From assembly GCA_037501455.1 (NCBI GenBank), contig CM074860.1, positions 49,424,501 to 49,488,500 of the forward strand: a stretch of 64,000 bases of DNA, in the 5' to 3' direction. The notes under the pieces are model-generated. The model was not told where the DNA came from. It searched no databases and saw only the letters and a list, made by a program, of their open reading frames with translations. Origin of the DNA: Lantana camara. Its lineage: Eukaryota; Streptophyta; Magnoliopsida; Lamiales; Verbenaceae. Made by a program: the position numbers and the translations under genes. Below are positions 10,844 to 20,547 of the stretch, piece after piece (the stretch's first letter is position 1; each line of letters opens with the position of its first letter).

Positions 10844-11154
10844 TTTGGGGGAGACACGGGCGTGACTCCCACAGAGCATAAACCGAGACACCCCCGTGTC
10901 CTGGTACAGAAGAAGTTTGGATTAATTGAGGGTGACACGGGCGTGTCACTAGCTTTAAGCATTTTGTGACACCCCCGTGTCTAGGTACAGATTCGCCAGC
11001 CGAGATACGACACGGGCGTGTCAAGTTCTCTAAACAAAAGCGACACCCCCGTGTCATGGTACAGAATTCTCCAGGTAAAGGATGACACCCCCCTGTCATC
11101 CATATAGCACAATTAGCGACACGGGCGTGTCACGTCCGCTGGGCTGAAATAAAA
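10844..11154 (+). promoter_or_regulatory. Internal dyad array upstream of the extra Athila ORF
   Basis: Opens with TTTGGGGGAG (10844-10853). Eight dyads GACAC-GGGC-GTGTC or GACAC-CCCC-GTGTC are centred at 10859.5, 10893.5, 10940.5, 10974.5, 11015.5, 11048.5, 11090.5 and 11124.5. The gaps are 34, 47, 34, 41, 33, 42 and 34, almost the series of the LTR array. Three CCCC-type dyads are followed by NNGGTACAGA. An AAATAAAA stretch at 11147-11154 is a possible TATA element 26 bp after the last centre. A second promoter for the extra ORF is inferred from position and likeness to the LTR array, not shown. Confidence 0.62.
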
Positions 11155-11325
11155 CGGGGGTTCCGCTTATGTTCTTGTCATTTAACACCAAACCACTTCC
11201 TCTTCTCGTCTCTCTTCTATCTCTTTCCCCCATTCCCACACAACACAAGCACCACCACTATTGTTTGTAGATCAGATTCCGGCAAGACAATACACACATT
11301 ACACTTTTCATCTAATATTAATCGA

Positions 11326-11862
11326 GTAAGTCTTCTCTTCTCTTGGGTGCTTAAATTTCAAGGATTTAATTGAGAAAGGTTAGACCCTAGTTCTATAAAC
11401 CATGTTTATGATGTGTATTCTTTGAAATTCTTGATTCTATTTCGAGTTTTGGCATGTTTAGAATTAGGAATTGGCATAAATTTGCAAATTTTGGCCTTCT
11501 AGACTATGAACCCTAATTGCTCTTTGAGGCATGTTGGATATAATATCTTGAATTTTTGCTCCTTTGTTGAGTTTTGCACCTGCGGGAGTTAGGTTTTTTC
11601 TATGTAGTGGAAAATTTGGCCCTTGCTCTTACATATTGACTTGAATTTTTCAAATTGTGGAGGTTCGTTGTGGGCGGTTATTTACATGATTGTGGAAGAA
11701 ATCGAGGCCCTATGATATTTAAACGAATTTGGTAGTATAGAGGCCTTATGCTTTATTTGATGGAATCCTAGACTTTTTACTTGTGCTTACAAGGTGTTCG
11801 ATAAAATGCCCCTTTGAACTTATATTACTTTTTGTTGTTGATTTGGGGGTATTTTTATACAG
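11326..11862 (+). other. Candidate leader intron of the extra Athila ORF
   Basis: A strong donor (ATCGA-GTAAGT, GT at 11326) follows a CT-rich presumed leader (11196-11236). A matching acceptor (ATTTTTATACAG, AG at 11861-11862) sits five bases before the ATG at 11868. The 537 bp between them are T-rich (long T runs) and carry no ORF, as in plant introns. Not tested by transcripts. Confidence 0.55.
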
Positions 11863-11867
11863 GAAGT

Positions 11868-13091
11868 ATGGGACGCAACAAGAGACCCGCCCCTCTGCAA
11901 CTCACCTCATCTTCCGGCCCCACCGGCCGCCAACCATGGGATTCCGTGAATGTTACTTTGGAAGGGCTTGGGAAACCTTATAACAGGAATACCAAGCGGA
12001 ATATTATGCCCACCAAGTTCCCGCATCTCGCTACACTTCGGAGGTTAGGAGTTTGGGATGAGATCGAGGCCTTGTTTAACAACATAGGGTGGAAAACATT
12101 TCTGAGGGTTCCAGCTAACACCTATCCAGAGTTGACAACAGCGTTCTTTACCACTATGACTTGGGACCAGGCCACCACCGAGCTCAATTTCACGTTAGAT
12201 GGGGAGAATGCCCAATCATTAAATAATGACGCAATTCGTGACGCCTTAGGGTTTCCTTGTTGCGATATATCAGTGTTGCCCAATTGGTCTACGGAGGACA
12301 GAGAGGCGGTGTGGCGATCATTCCCTCTAAAAGCTGGTGGCCCGGCTTACAACCCACGGAATACTAAGGCCACCTGGATTGATAGTTTAGTTTGGCGCTT
12401 GGTGCATAGATTCTTGGCTGTGGGAATATGTGCTAGCCATGAGAGCGATGGAAATATCAACGGGTTTGAGTTGGCCATTATGTACTTTATGAAGGAGGGG
12501 GTACAGTTTGATGCCACGTACGAGTTCATGTACAAGTTGAAGGAGGTGGCAGGCAGGGCGTCGGGAACTAAAGGCCATGGAGCCTATGTGACGAAGCTAG
12601 CCAAGGAGGTAGGGTGGCAGCCAGAGGAAGCGGAGCCTTTATCCAACTTTCCCTATGTTGAAGAGCAGACGTTCATCAAGATGGACCTATTCATCCGATG
12701 GCCTGCCGGGAGCTTCAAGGACAGGGTTTTACCCTGGTATCTAGAGAGGGAAAGGAAACGGTTTGAGTGGATGTGCTGGTGGGGTGTGGCAAAATATGAT
12801 GACCTCACCCTCGATCAGCAGAGGAGGCTTGCACAGATACCAGATCGAGGGGAAGTCGGGCGAGGAGCACCGATGCCAATGGTCCAAGATGACGATGAGG
12901 AGATCCCCGCTTACATGCGGGATTATATGGCATCTCAGAATGCGCGGATGGATAGCTTTGTAGAGCATGTGGACTCATGGCTTGATGCCTTGCAGCTTCA
13001 CATTGATGGAAAGTTCGAGGATCTCCATGCATATCTTGCCTCGAAGTTTGGAGGTGCCGGACCGAGTAGCTCAAGCCAACCCCCACATTAA
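11868..13091 (+). CDS. Athila extra ORF (env-position ORF), intact
   Basis: A 407-residue open frame from MGRNKRPAPLQL to SSSSQPPH, with no lesion. I chose 11868 rather than the upstream ATG at 11814 because a candidate splice acceptor lies just before it and the upstream 18 codons are hydrophobic intron-like sequence. Segments such as FPHLATLRRLGVWDEIEALFNN and NNDAIRDALGFP resemble the plant proteins catalogued as ATHILA ORF-1 family (recalled, not searched). The C-terminal quarter has an acidic DDDEE patch and an amphipathic stretch (YMRDYMASQNARMDSFVEHV) that may coil. From the chosen start there is no convincing signal peptide or membrane segment, so calling it an envelope is not supported. 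Function unknown. Confidence 0.75.
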   Translation: MGRNKRPAPLQLTSSSGPTGRQPWDSVNVTLEGLGKPYNRNTKRNIMPTKFPHLATLRRLGVWDEIEALFNNIGWKTFLRVPANTYPELTTAFFTTMTWDQATTELNFTLDGENAQSLNNDAIRDALGFPCCDISVLPNWSTEDREAVWRSFPLKAGGPAYNPRNTKATWIDSLVWRLVHRFLAVGICASHESDGNINGFELAIMYFMKEGVQFDATYEFMYKLKEVAGRASGTKGHGAYVTKLAKEVGWQPEEAEPLSNFPYVEEQTFIKMDLFIRWPAGSFKDRVLPWYLERERKRFEWMCWWGVAKYDDLTLDQQRRLAQIPDRGEVGRGAPMPMVQDDDEEIPAYMRDYMASQNARMDSFVEHVDSWLDALQLHIDGKFEDLHAYLASKFGGAGPSSSSQPPH

Positions 13092-14688
13092 CCGCCGCCT
13101 TATCCTTGATTGGTTTCTTTTCTAGCTTCCTGTTTTTCTTGCTTTGGCCTGTATGATAATATATTTCACCATTCTAACCTAACTATTCGAATTGTGCTAG
13201 CTATTGTTATGGTTATAGTAGGTACTTGACGACAGGGCCTTCTTGCTAATTGCATGTTGATTATCATTTGCTTTGTTTCGCTTATGATCCGTGTTTTAAT
13301 CGTTTAAGTGCAGGTTAGGCTTGATGAATAGCTTGTTGCCGGGTTCTTTGCTGTGTTGAGGGAGTTTTCTTTTTGCCTTCTTTTTCTTTTATGCATGAGG
13401 ACATTACATGCTTTAAGTTTAGGGGAGAGGGGAAAAAAGTTTTGGTTTTATTGTTAATATCTTGCATAGGTAGATGCATTGGGGAATTATATACTTGTTA
13501 TCGTGATATCCTTGAGAATGAAGAGTTAATTGCTGAAAATAGACCAAAATTTTTAATTTTTCGACGAGGTTTGATTGTTGGAACTTTTACAAAAGTGAGT
13601 TAGGCTAGTCGAACACATGAAGTTAGGTGTGAGTATTGATACTTTGGTATGATGGGATATCCTCATTTTTGTGCACATTTGAACAAGGTCATGTACTTAG
13701 TTTAGGATGCTGAGTTGGCAATTCTTGAATAATACTGAGAAGTGGATTAGGATGCATTTTAGTCCTATTGAGGTGAAATTTTGAATTGACAAAGAATTAG
13801 GGAGATGACTTAGGCATTCATGTAGGAGGTAGCCTCGCTATTGAGCCATTTTCACTAAATAACGAAATCCTATTGACCCTGCTGAGCCTAAGTGTTGTGC
13901 CATTAAATTTTTGTAGCCGCATTATAAGCCACAGGCACAGCACCATAAACCTACCCTAGAGTCACACTTTGCTCACTCGTTTGAATCGATTGAAAATGTT
14001 GCTAAATTCCTGATGAAGAGCCAAAAGAAGAAATAAGAGATAATCTTAGATGCTGAAAGAAAAGAAGAATTCAAGAGGAAGTAGTAAAAGAACGAGTGTT
14101 TAAAGCATAAAGTAGACAAAAGAAGAAAAAAAAAAGAAAAAAAAAAAGAAGTGATTGAGTAGATTTGAAACAGAAGAAACTCTTAGACTGTCTGCATGGG
14201 ACAAACTTAGACAAGGTCTAACTTTGGGGGAGTTTGACGGGGAAAGTCAAAGATGGCGACCGAGGAGATTCGAATGGGTGAGTCGGGTGTGTTAAGTCAC
14301 TACTAAACTAAAAATTCCATAACCTTAACCCTTAACCCACATTACAAGCCTCGAAAGACTTTCCGATCCTTAATTCTGAGTTAATTCCATTAGTGGAGAT
14401 AGGTACGAAGAATGTTTTCCGAAGTCTATCATTGGTATTTAGGAAGGAATCATTAGTTTGGTGTTCTAACCTTTGTACATTAGTTTGTCCGAATTCACAC
14501 ACTACACGGGGATATGCTATTTTGTACCATTATGTTGATTCTTATGCTTGATAGTAATGTGTTTGATAGGCTAGACTCGCTTAAGTGAAATTCTGAGAAT
14601 TGCCTTGTTGAAAGAGTGATTTTGAGGTTGGTTTGATGCAATTTTCTCGATTGCTCGAGGACGAGCAATACGCAAGTTTGGGGGAGTT
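13092..14688 (+). other. Athila 3' non-coding region with repeated purine tracts
   Basis: No convincing gene; the 13373-13603 frame has no recognisable feature. It contains GCATGAGGACATTACATGC followed by TTTAGGGGAG (13394-13428), an A-rich tract at 14118-14150, a stem TTAGAC-AAG-GTCTAA (14207-14221) directly before TTTGGGGGAG (14223-14232), and the terminal stem and polypurine tract. Such a tail between the extra ORF and the LTR is usual for Athila elements. Confidence 0.6.
14650..14686 (+). other. Stem-loop and polypurine tract before Athila 3' LTR
   Basis: Perfect 8-bp stem ATTGCTCG/CGAGCAAT with loop AGGA (14650-14669), then TTTGGGGGAG (14677-14686) two bases before the LTR. The purine tract is the expected plus-strand primer. 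The stem matches in layout those of three chromovirus-type elements in this window. Confidence 0.8.
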
Positions 14689-16219
14689 TGATGTATCGGG
14701 TTTTTGCATGGATTTGTAGGGAAAATTTGAGTTAGATTTAAATCGTTTGAAGAGCTTATAATGCGATTTATGCTCATTTTTAGGTACATTTCACTTTGGA
14801 GTCTAAGGAACGAGAGTAGAAGCAAAACCATGCAATAAAAGGGCGAAAAATGAGAAATTCTAGGGGACACGCCCGTGCCCCCTTGGAAGAGTAAACTGAG
14901 ACACCCCCGTGTCTCAGTACAAAAGTGATCCATGGATTTCAGGAGGTGAGACGCCCGTGTCACCAACGTAGAGCAATTTGAGACACCCCCGTGTCTCGGT
15001 ACAGAGAGGCCCGGATAGTCTTGCACCCCAGCGTCATTCAGAAGAACAATCTTTGACACCCCCGTGTCAAGAAGAAAAGCGCGAGTACGTTTTTTATATG
15101 TGACACGGGCGTGTCACATTTTTGTGTATGGGCACTGCACGCCCGTGTCACGAGGCGGAACTGGGATAGGATTTCTATTTAAGCACGGTTTTGAGGCGGA
15201 ATTAGAGAGCTTTTTGGACGGATAGCTTCCCAGAGTTCAAGAATACTTGGAGAAGGAAGAAACACGAAGACATAGAGTTGAAGATTCAATCCAATCACAA
15301 GACTTTATCAATTTGGTTTTTTTATTGCTTTTCTATCAAACTAATTCCTCCATCTTTGGTTTTTAATTTCTAGTATAGTTAGTTTTATTGCTTTAGATTA
15401 GTTTGGATAATTAGGTTAGAATTTCAGAAGTATTAATTCCGTATTGATGATTATGTTAGACAGGAATGTTTTGAATGCAATTCCTTTGATTTTAATGAGT
15501 TTTGAGTCTATTATGAGGAACTAATCCCCTAGGGTTAGGGGGTAAGGATTATGCATCTAAGGTGTTTGAATTAATGCTTGAGTTAAATTGTATGATTCTT
15601 TGTTAGGAAAACGGATTTGAATGGATTGGGAGTGGACTGGCCATCCATGAGCATAGTGTAAATTATCCGATAATCGAGAGATTGAGGATAATTGAGATTG
15701 TTTTCGAAAACATAGACTTTTTGGGCTTAAAGAAATTTAACCCTAATTTCTACAACACGTATTTAGAATTCCATGCCAAGCCGCTATGTTTTAAATGCAC
15801 TAATCTTGCTATATTCGATTAATTTGGTTACTAAGTGATTATGAGAACAACACTTTGCTTGATTAATTAGACATCTAGTCTTTGAGAGAAGCTAGGTATA
15901 AATTTGTGATTAGGTTGAAGAATTATACATCCGTACTTGAGTATTGATTTGATCACTGAAGGGCATATGATTTACTTCCCGACCTGCTTTAGTTAAGTGG
16001 TTTATTCTTGATTTTTATTTGTTAGCTCGTGTGATTAATTACTTATTGCTTAGTTTAATTTCGTCATAGTAGTATAGTACAACACTGTCAATCTTGTTCG
16101 GTCTCTAGATTAGAAATAGTCATAGAAGTGGTTGTTGATTTCCCTTCCCCGTGGATACGATACCTTAAGTGTTGCAATCGAATTTAGAACTTACACTTAG
16201 GTTCAAGATTTGTCTATCA
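14689..16219 (+). repeat. Athila-like element 3' LTR
   Basis: Partner of 3341-4871, same length, with scattered substitutions. Dyads occupy about 14865-15145, including a perfect GTGACAC-GGGC-GTGTCAC at 15100-15117 that has decayed in the 5' copy. It ends ATCA followed by the TSD ACCTC. Confidence 0.94.
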
Positions 16220-16671
16220 ACCTCCTAAGTAACCTCCTCTCCATCCACTTCGAGTTTCTCTCTCGTTCTTTCCCACGACTCATACACATCGCTATCAAGT
16301 TGGAATATAGCAAATTGAGCCTTTTCTTGCGTAGTAAACTGTCGTACTCCAAATATCCGCTCCAATCGAATCAACCAACCCTCCGAGACCGCATCATCAA
16401 TAGAACCGGAAAATCGAGGGGGGTTGTAACTCAGAAACACCCCACGAGGATCTCTACTATTATGGTTTGGTGGAGGAACCGATTGTTCTGCTTGTTGTGG
16501 TGGGGGAGCTTGAGCCCTCCTATGCTCGACATAATTAAAAACTGCTTCCATGAAGTTCCCCATATCCATTGGAGGCGCTTGTGGTTGTGGTTGACGCGTA
16601 TGGGATCTGTCATGATGACGGCGGCGCACTGGAGATCTCTCACAGTGTCTACGTGGAGGCATCCTATCCAA
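16220..16671 (-). pseudogene. TE-1 gag, N-terminal part
   Basis: Minus-strand frame from 16671 (or the ATG at 16662, MPPRRHCERSP) with an Arg-rich start, a Pro/Gln-rich segment, and the beginning of the gag core (NPPRFSGSIDDAVSEGWLIRLERIF). A TAG stop lies seven bases before the Athila insertion point, where a Trp is usual (EVT-stop-EVFKREFW across the insertion). So gag already carried a stop at or after insertion. The remainder lies at 1907-3340. Confidence 0.82.
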
Positions 16672-16850
16672 GAAACACTGAAATGCATGTTATTTTTAGT
16701 CCATGCATGCAAGTACAATTAATTCAATCAAAATTCAAAATTTAAAGCACACAAGCACGTAAACAATGCATATGCAACACATTGACAACTTGTTCCTAAA
16801 GCCGAACGACTTAACTGACTCAACACGACACGAGAGCCCGGGTTTTGCAA

Positions 16851-16868
16851 CCCCAAGCTCTGATACCA
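16851..16868 (-). other. TE-1 primer-binding site, tRNA-iMet type
   Basis: On the minus strand TGGTATCAGAGCTTGGGG, whose first 12 bases match the complement of the initiator tRNA-Met 3' end, eight bases inside the LTR boundary at 16877. A 180-nt leader without an ORF separates it from gag. Confidence 0.85.
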
Positions 16869-16876
16869 CATAAGGA

Positions 16877-18117
16877 TGTAGCACTTGAGCGTAAGGTACT
16901 ACATCCACCGCACCGAGACCCAACCCGTATATGAAATGGAAGTCCATACACGTGCCAAATCCACGGCGAACGGGGACACAACACGTATGCTAGGCGGGAC
17001 TAACCCTTAAACCATTCAAACTCAAGACAATATAAAATCAGAGTTATAATGAAACGCAGAAGCAAGATCAACATATAATATATATAATGAGCCACCAAGC
17101 TCCAAAATAGATATACAAAATCCTTCAAGTATCTAAGGTCACACGGCCTACAAAATCATAACACTCCATACTATGATCATATACAAAATAGCAATAAGAG
17201 TATGAGTGTATGAGACTGAAAAGAAGTGCTAAACAACAATGCAAAACCTAGACGACTTGTATTCCCGCCCCGTACTCCTATACCTGCACAAAACAACTGA
17301 AAACAAACCGGGTTCAGTCTAAAGAAGACTGGTGGGTATAAAACGAGGTATAGAATATAATATCGCATAATTTAAACACATTCATGCAAGCCCTAATCCC
17401 GTGTGAAGTTTGATAAGAATTTCCCAAGTGGTGAAAACAAAATAAAACATCAACGGGATTACGACATTCATATTCATTCATAATTGCTCATAAGGTTTTA
17501 TAGCCCGGCGAGTGGGCGTGCACAATCTCCAACCAACACCTCGTGTAATCATAACATGAATTATTCGTTATCACACATAAATCTTTTGTGCTCATACATA
17601 TCATGATCATAATCATTCATATACACCTTCTTCCTCCGGGTGGTGGACGGGTTTGCAAGGCCCGACCACCTAATCATATCAATGCGGCTGTGAGGTTCAT
17701 GAGTCCTCAAAGCCCGGTTAGCATTTCCTCGTCAAAAACTCCTTGACGAGGTCCATTTCGCCGTAAATTGATTGGAACTAGTATATGGGATCATCGTCAG
17801 CCCTTGCCTCCCAGGATAGCCACATATAATAAGTCCATGGGCCCATGTTCAATTCATATCATACACTCGCCAAAATCATAAGGTAGGGTTTCAAAAATAC
17901 AAAAGGGGTCATACGTTTGAAATCATTTACTCAAAAGGACTCGATATACATAAATATACTATTTTGGCTTAAAACCTTTCACGTAAGGGATATATCGGGT
18001 CACTTAAACTATTAGAAGAGAAACCCACCTTTTTAAAAACACAAGAAAGGCACAAGCGTCTCAATGCTCGCCCTCGTCTCCGACCGAACCCGAATCTGTA
18101 CAAAAGAAAAGGTATGA
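16877..18117 (-). repeat. TE-1 5' LTR, part nearest gag
   Basis: Begins TGTAGCAC (plus-strand reading) next to the primer site. It is cut at 18117 by solo LTR S1, whose TSD TATGA is at 18113-18117 and 45389-45393. It contains the stem CAGTCT-AAAGA-AGACTG (17315-17331) and, in sense orientation, a TTTGTTTTCAG candidate splice acceptor close by. No gene. Confidence 0.85.
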
Positions 18118-20547
18118 TGTAACGCCCTCGTCTCAATGCTTTCCTACGTTTCATTATAATTTTATAAATTAAATATTAGTACACTTTCATGAAATTATAT
18201 AGAATTCATGACATATTAATTATGTGAAATATATGAATTCATATCATTGAAAAATTATTTCCTGTCATGGAAAAATAATTATTGCGTGAAGTATTTACCG
18301 GAAGTGGTTTAATTACGAACTTGTCCCTATTTGATCATTTTCTAACTTTAGGGACTTAATTGCATGAACTTACAAGGACTTGATTGATTATATTTCAAGA
18401 CCATACATACTTAATTGCATAACTTACACATTTGAGGGACTTGATTGCAATTTGAATCATTTCATTTATTTCAAGAGATGAATCACGTAGAAACATCCCT
18501 TCCTCTAATTTCATTTCATTCAAACCATACAAACACTTGCTTTCTTGCTCTTTATTCTCTCGATCAAAGCCAAGAAGAGGAAGAAAGGATTTCATCAAAT
18601 TCAAGCTATTTTTTCGGCAAATTTGCAAACTTTGAAGCTTCCTCAACTTCTTCTTCTTCTTCTATTTTCTTTAAAGGTAGAGATGGAGGTTCTACATGAT
18701 TTCTTGATAATCTTGATTGAAGCTAGGGTTTGAGAATTTATGGATTATATGGATTACTTGTTGTTAGAGACATGAATATATGATTATACCATGATTTGAT
18801 TCATGAATTCTTGCAAAATTTGAGCTTATGTGATGGAATTTTATATGAATTAGAAAGGGGGAAATCTTGATGATCAAGCATGGTTTGATTGTTTATCTTG
18901 TATTTTATGATACTTTGAACATATATGCATAATATATGATGGTTTGGAGTAATTTAATTGCCTTGGTTTGGTGTTGGTATAGTTTGAGAATTATTTTCCG
19001 CCTTCCCCTGTTTTTCCCGACACCCTCCCCTGCTCCAATTCCTCTGAATTTTCTACTGTAGAAATTATTTGAAGTGTAGAAAACTCTTCTTTTTACGGTT
19101 CGTCAAATTCTATTTTCGTTTGTGAGTTATGACCGTTTTAATTTGGTGCCGCCAAACTGCCTCGAATCGGCGTTAACCTAATTTAAAATTGAATTGTGGC
19201 TTGTTGAGTTGGAGTTTTTCAAAACTATTTCATTGGGGTATTTTTGGGTATTTTATAAGTATCTCCACCAATTTTCAGATCGTTTCGACTTCGTTTGATA
19301 AGGGAACGACGATCATCTTTCACTAATAGCGCCGCAGGAAATTTTCTACTTTGGGTCATATTCAAACGAAAACTGGTATTTACTCGGGGTGAATTAGAAT
19401 GTGAGACTTACATTGTTGTAAAGATATGTTTGTCTAGTTTCTTAGGAACTTTGCGGTTCGTTAAAATTCATCCCGATGAAGGAGTTATGCTCATTTGGAT
19501 ACAACATGCGCATGTTGAAAATTTTCTGCATTAATGTCACATTTTGCTCTAATGATTTCTTTGATCCTAAAGTGCTATTGTATGATTGTATACATGCTAA
19601 AACAAGGTATTTTCATGCCACATTGTTCATTGTACGTTTCTCGTTGTCTCGTTGCATTTTCGCCGTTCGTCCTATTTGGTCCATTTTGAGTCAAGTCTCA
19701 CGTATACATGTCGTGTTTGCACAGATCACGTGGCCGTGGACAAGGAGCAGGCTCACTAGAGTATATCCTTGTCATATTTTGGTTGTACAGGTGAGGTTTA
19801 ATTGCTAGTTATATAGAACCCTACAACCTTATGTGAACTTTCCAGCCAAAAGGTATACGTATATTTTCCTATAATCATTTCCAAGCTTTCTAAAATAATT
19901 TCAAATAAATCAGACTCATGCAAAGCAATGCATGTGGTTTGGTTAATTTCATGATCATGCAAAGCAATGCGTGTATTGTGATTATATCGTGATTGTTTAG
20001 TGGTGAGTAGCATGATAGCATTTTGGGCCCGAGGGTATGTGTACGAGCCAACCGGGAAAGTATAGGGCTGACGGGTAACTCTGCACACCCCTCATCATTG
20101 GGATGACCCCTGAATCCACTTGGAGGTTTAGTGGAGGAAGGAATCCCGTACGTGGGAGTCATGTTCCCAACATACGTAGCATGGATGGTTAGGGCTTTGC
20201 AAACCATGAAATGAATACGTGTGCACTATAAATGAATTATCTGATCACATGATAATTAAAGTAGCATGTAATGATTCACTATGGTGCAAGGTTGGAGAAC
20301 TGCCCTTACTCGCCAGATTTACGGATTGATAGCATGAAATTAATTAAATAAACTTATTAAACTTGATAGTTGTAATCTCTGGCGATGGGTATTATATTCT
20401 TGAACCTATATTACTTTTATTGCAAAAGCATTACCCGAGGTTACAACTTGCATGTTACTTGTGTTTATATATATTTATGCCCCTCACTCGGTCTTCACAG
20501 ACTGACGCCTCCACCTTTCAGGTTTCCTTCGTGGCGTGCTAGGCGGG
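18118..20547 (+). mobile_element. Solo LTR S1, left part
   Basis: Chromovirus-type LTR in plus orientation starting TGTAACGCC. It resumes at 44999 after AB and ends GGTGCTACA at 45388. The whole is flanked by TATGA with no internal region, so it is a solo LTR of about 2.8 kb. Aligned by eye with the E2 LTR, it shares the CGTTGCATTTTCGCCGTTCG region and the GGTGAGGTTTAATTG segment. At the place of the E2 dyad array it has only CAACATGCGCATGTTG (19502-19517) and TTCAT-CCCG-ATGAA (19467-19480). Stem CGGTCT-TCAC-AGACTG is at 20489-20504. No gene. Confidence 0.87.

Larger units (their letters stand above)
3341..16219 (+). mobile_element. Athila-type Ty3/gypsy element, near full length, inserted in TE-1 gag
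   Basis: A 12,879-bp plus-strand element bounded by 5-bp direct repeats ACCTC (3336-3340 and 16220-16224). Both LTRs are 1531 bp, start TGATG and end ATCA. Contents in order: LTR, tRNA-Asp-type primer site, gag, zinc knuckle, protease, RT, RNase H, integrase, a 1.4-kb spacer with a dyad array, an extra ORF, a 1.6-kb tail with repeated purine tracts, and the second LTR. The extra ORF after pol, the primer site and the gag/pol motifs fit the Athila clade. The LTRs differ by scattered substitutions (about 7 in the first 115 bases), so the copy is not new. Several stops and frameshifts break the polyprotein. Confidence 0.93.

Noticed and set aside
11814..13091. Calling the extra Athila ORF an envelope glycoprotein
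   Set aside because: The only hydrophobic stretch is upstream of the likely ATG in intron-like sequence. I see no convincing membrane anchor or cleavage site.
13373..13603. 76-residue frame after the extra Athila ORF
   Set aside because: No recognisable feature, and it overlaps a degenerate stem and purine tract; probably chance.
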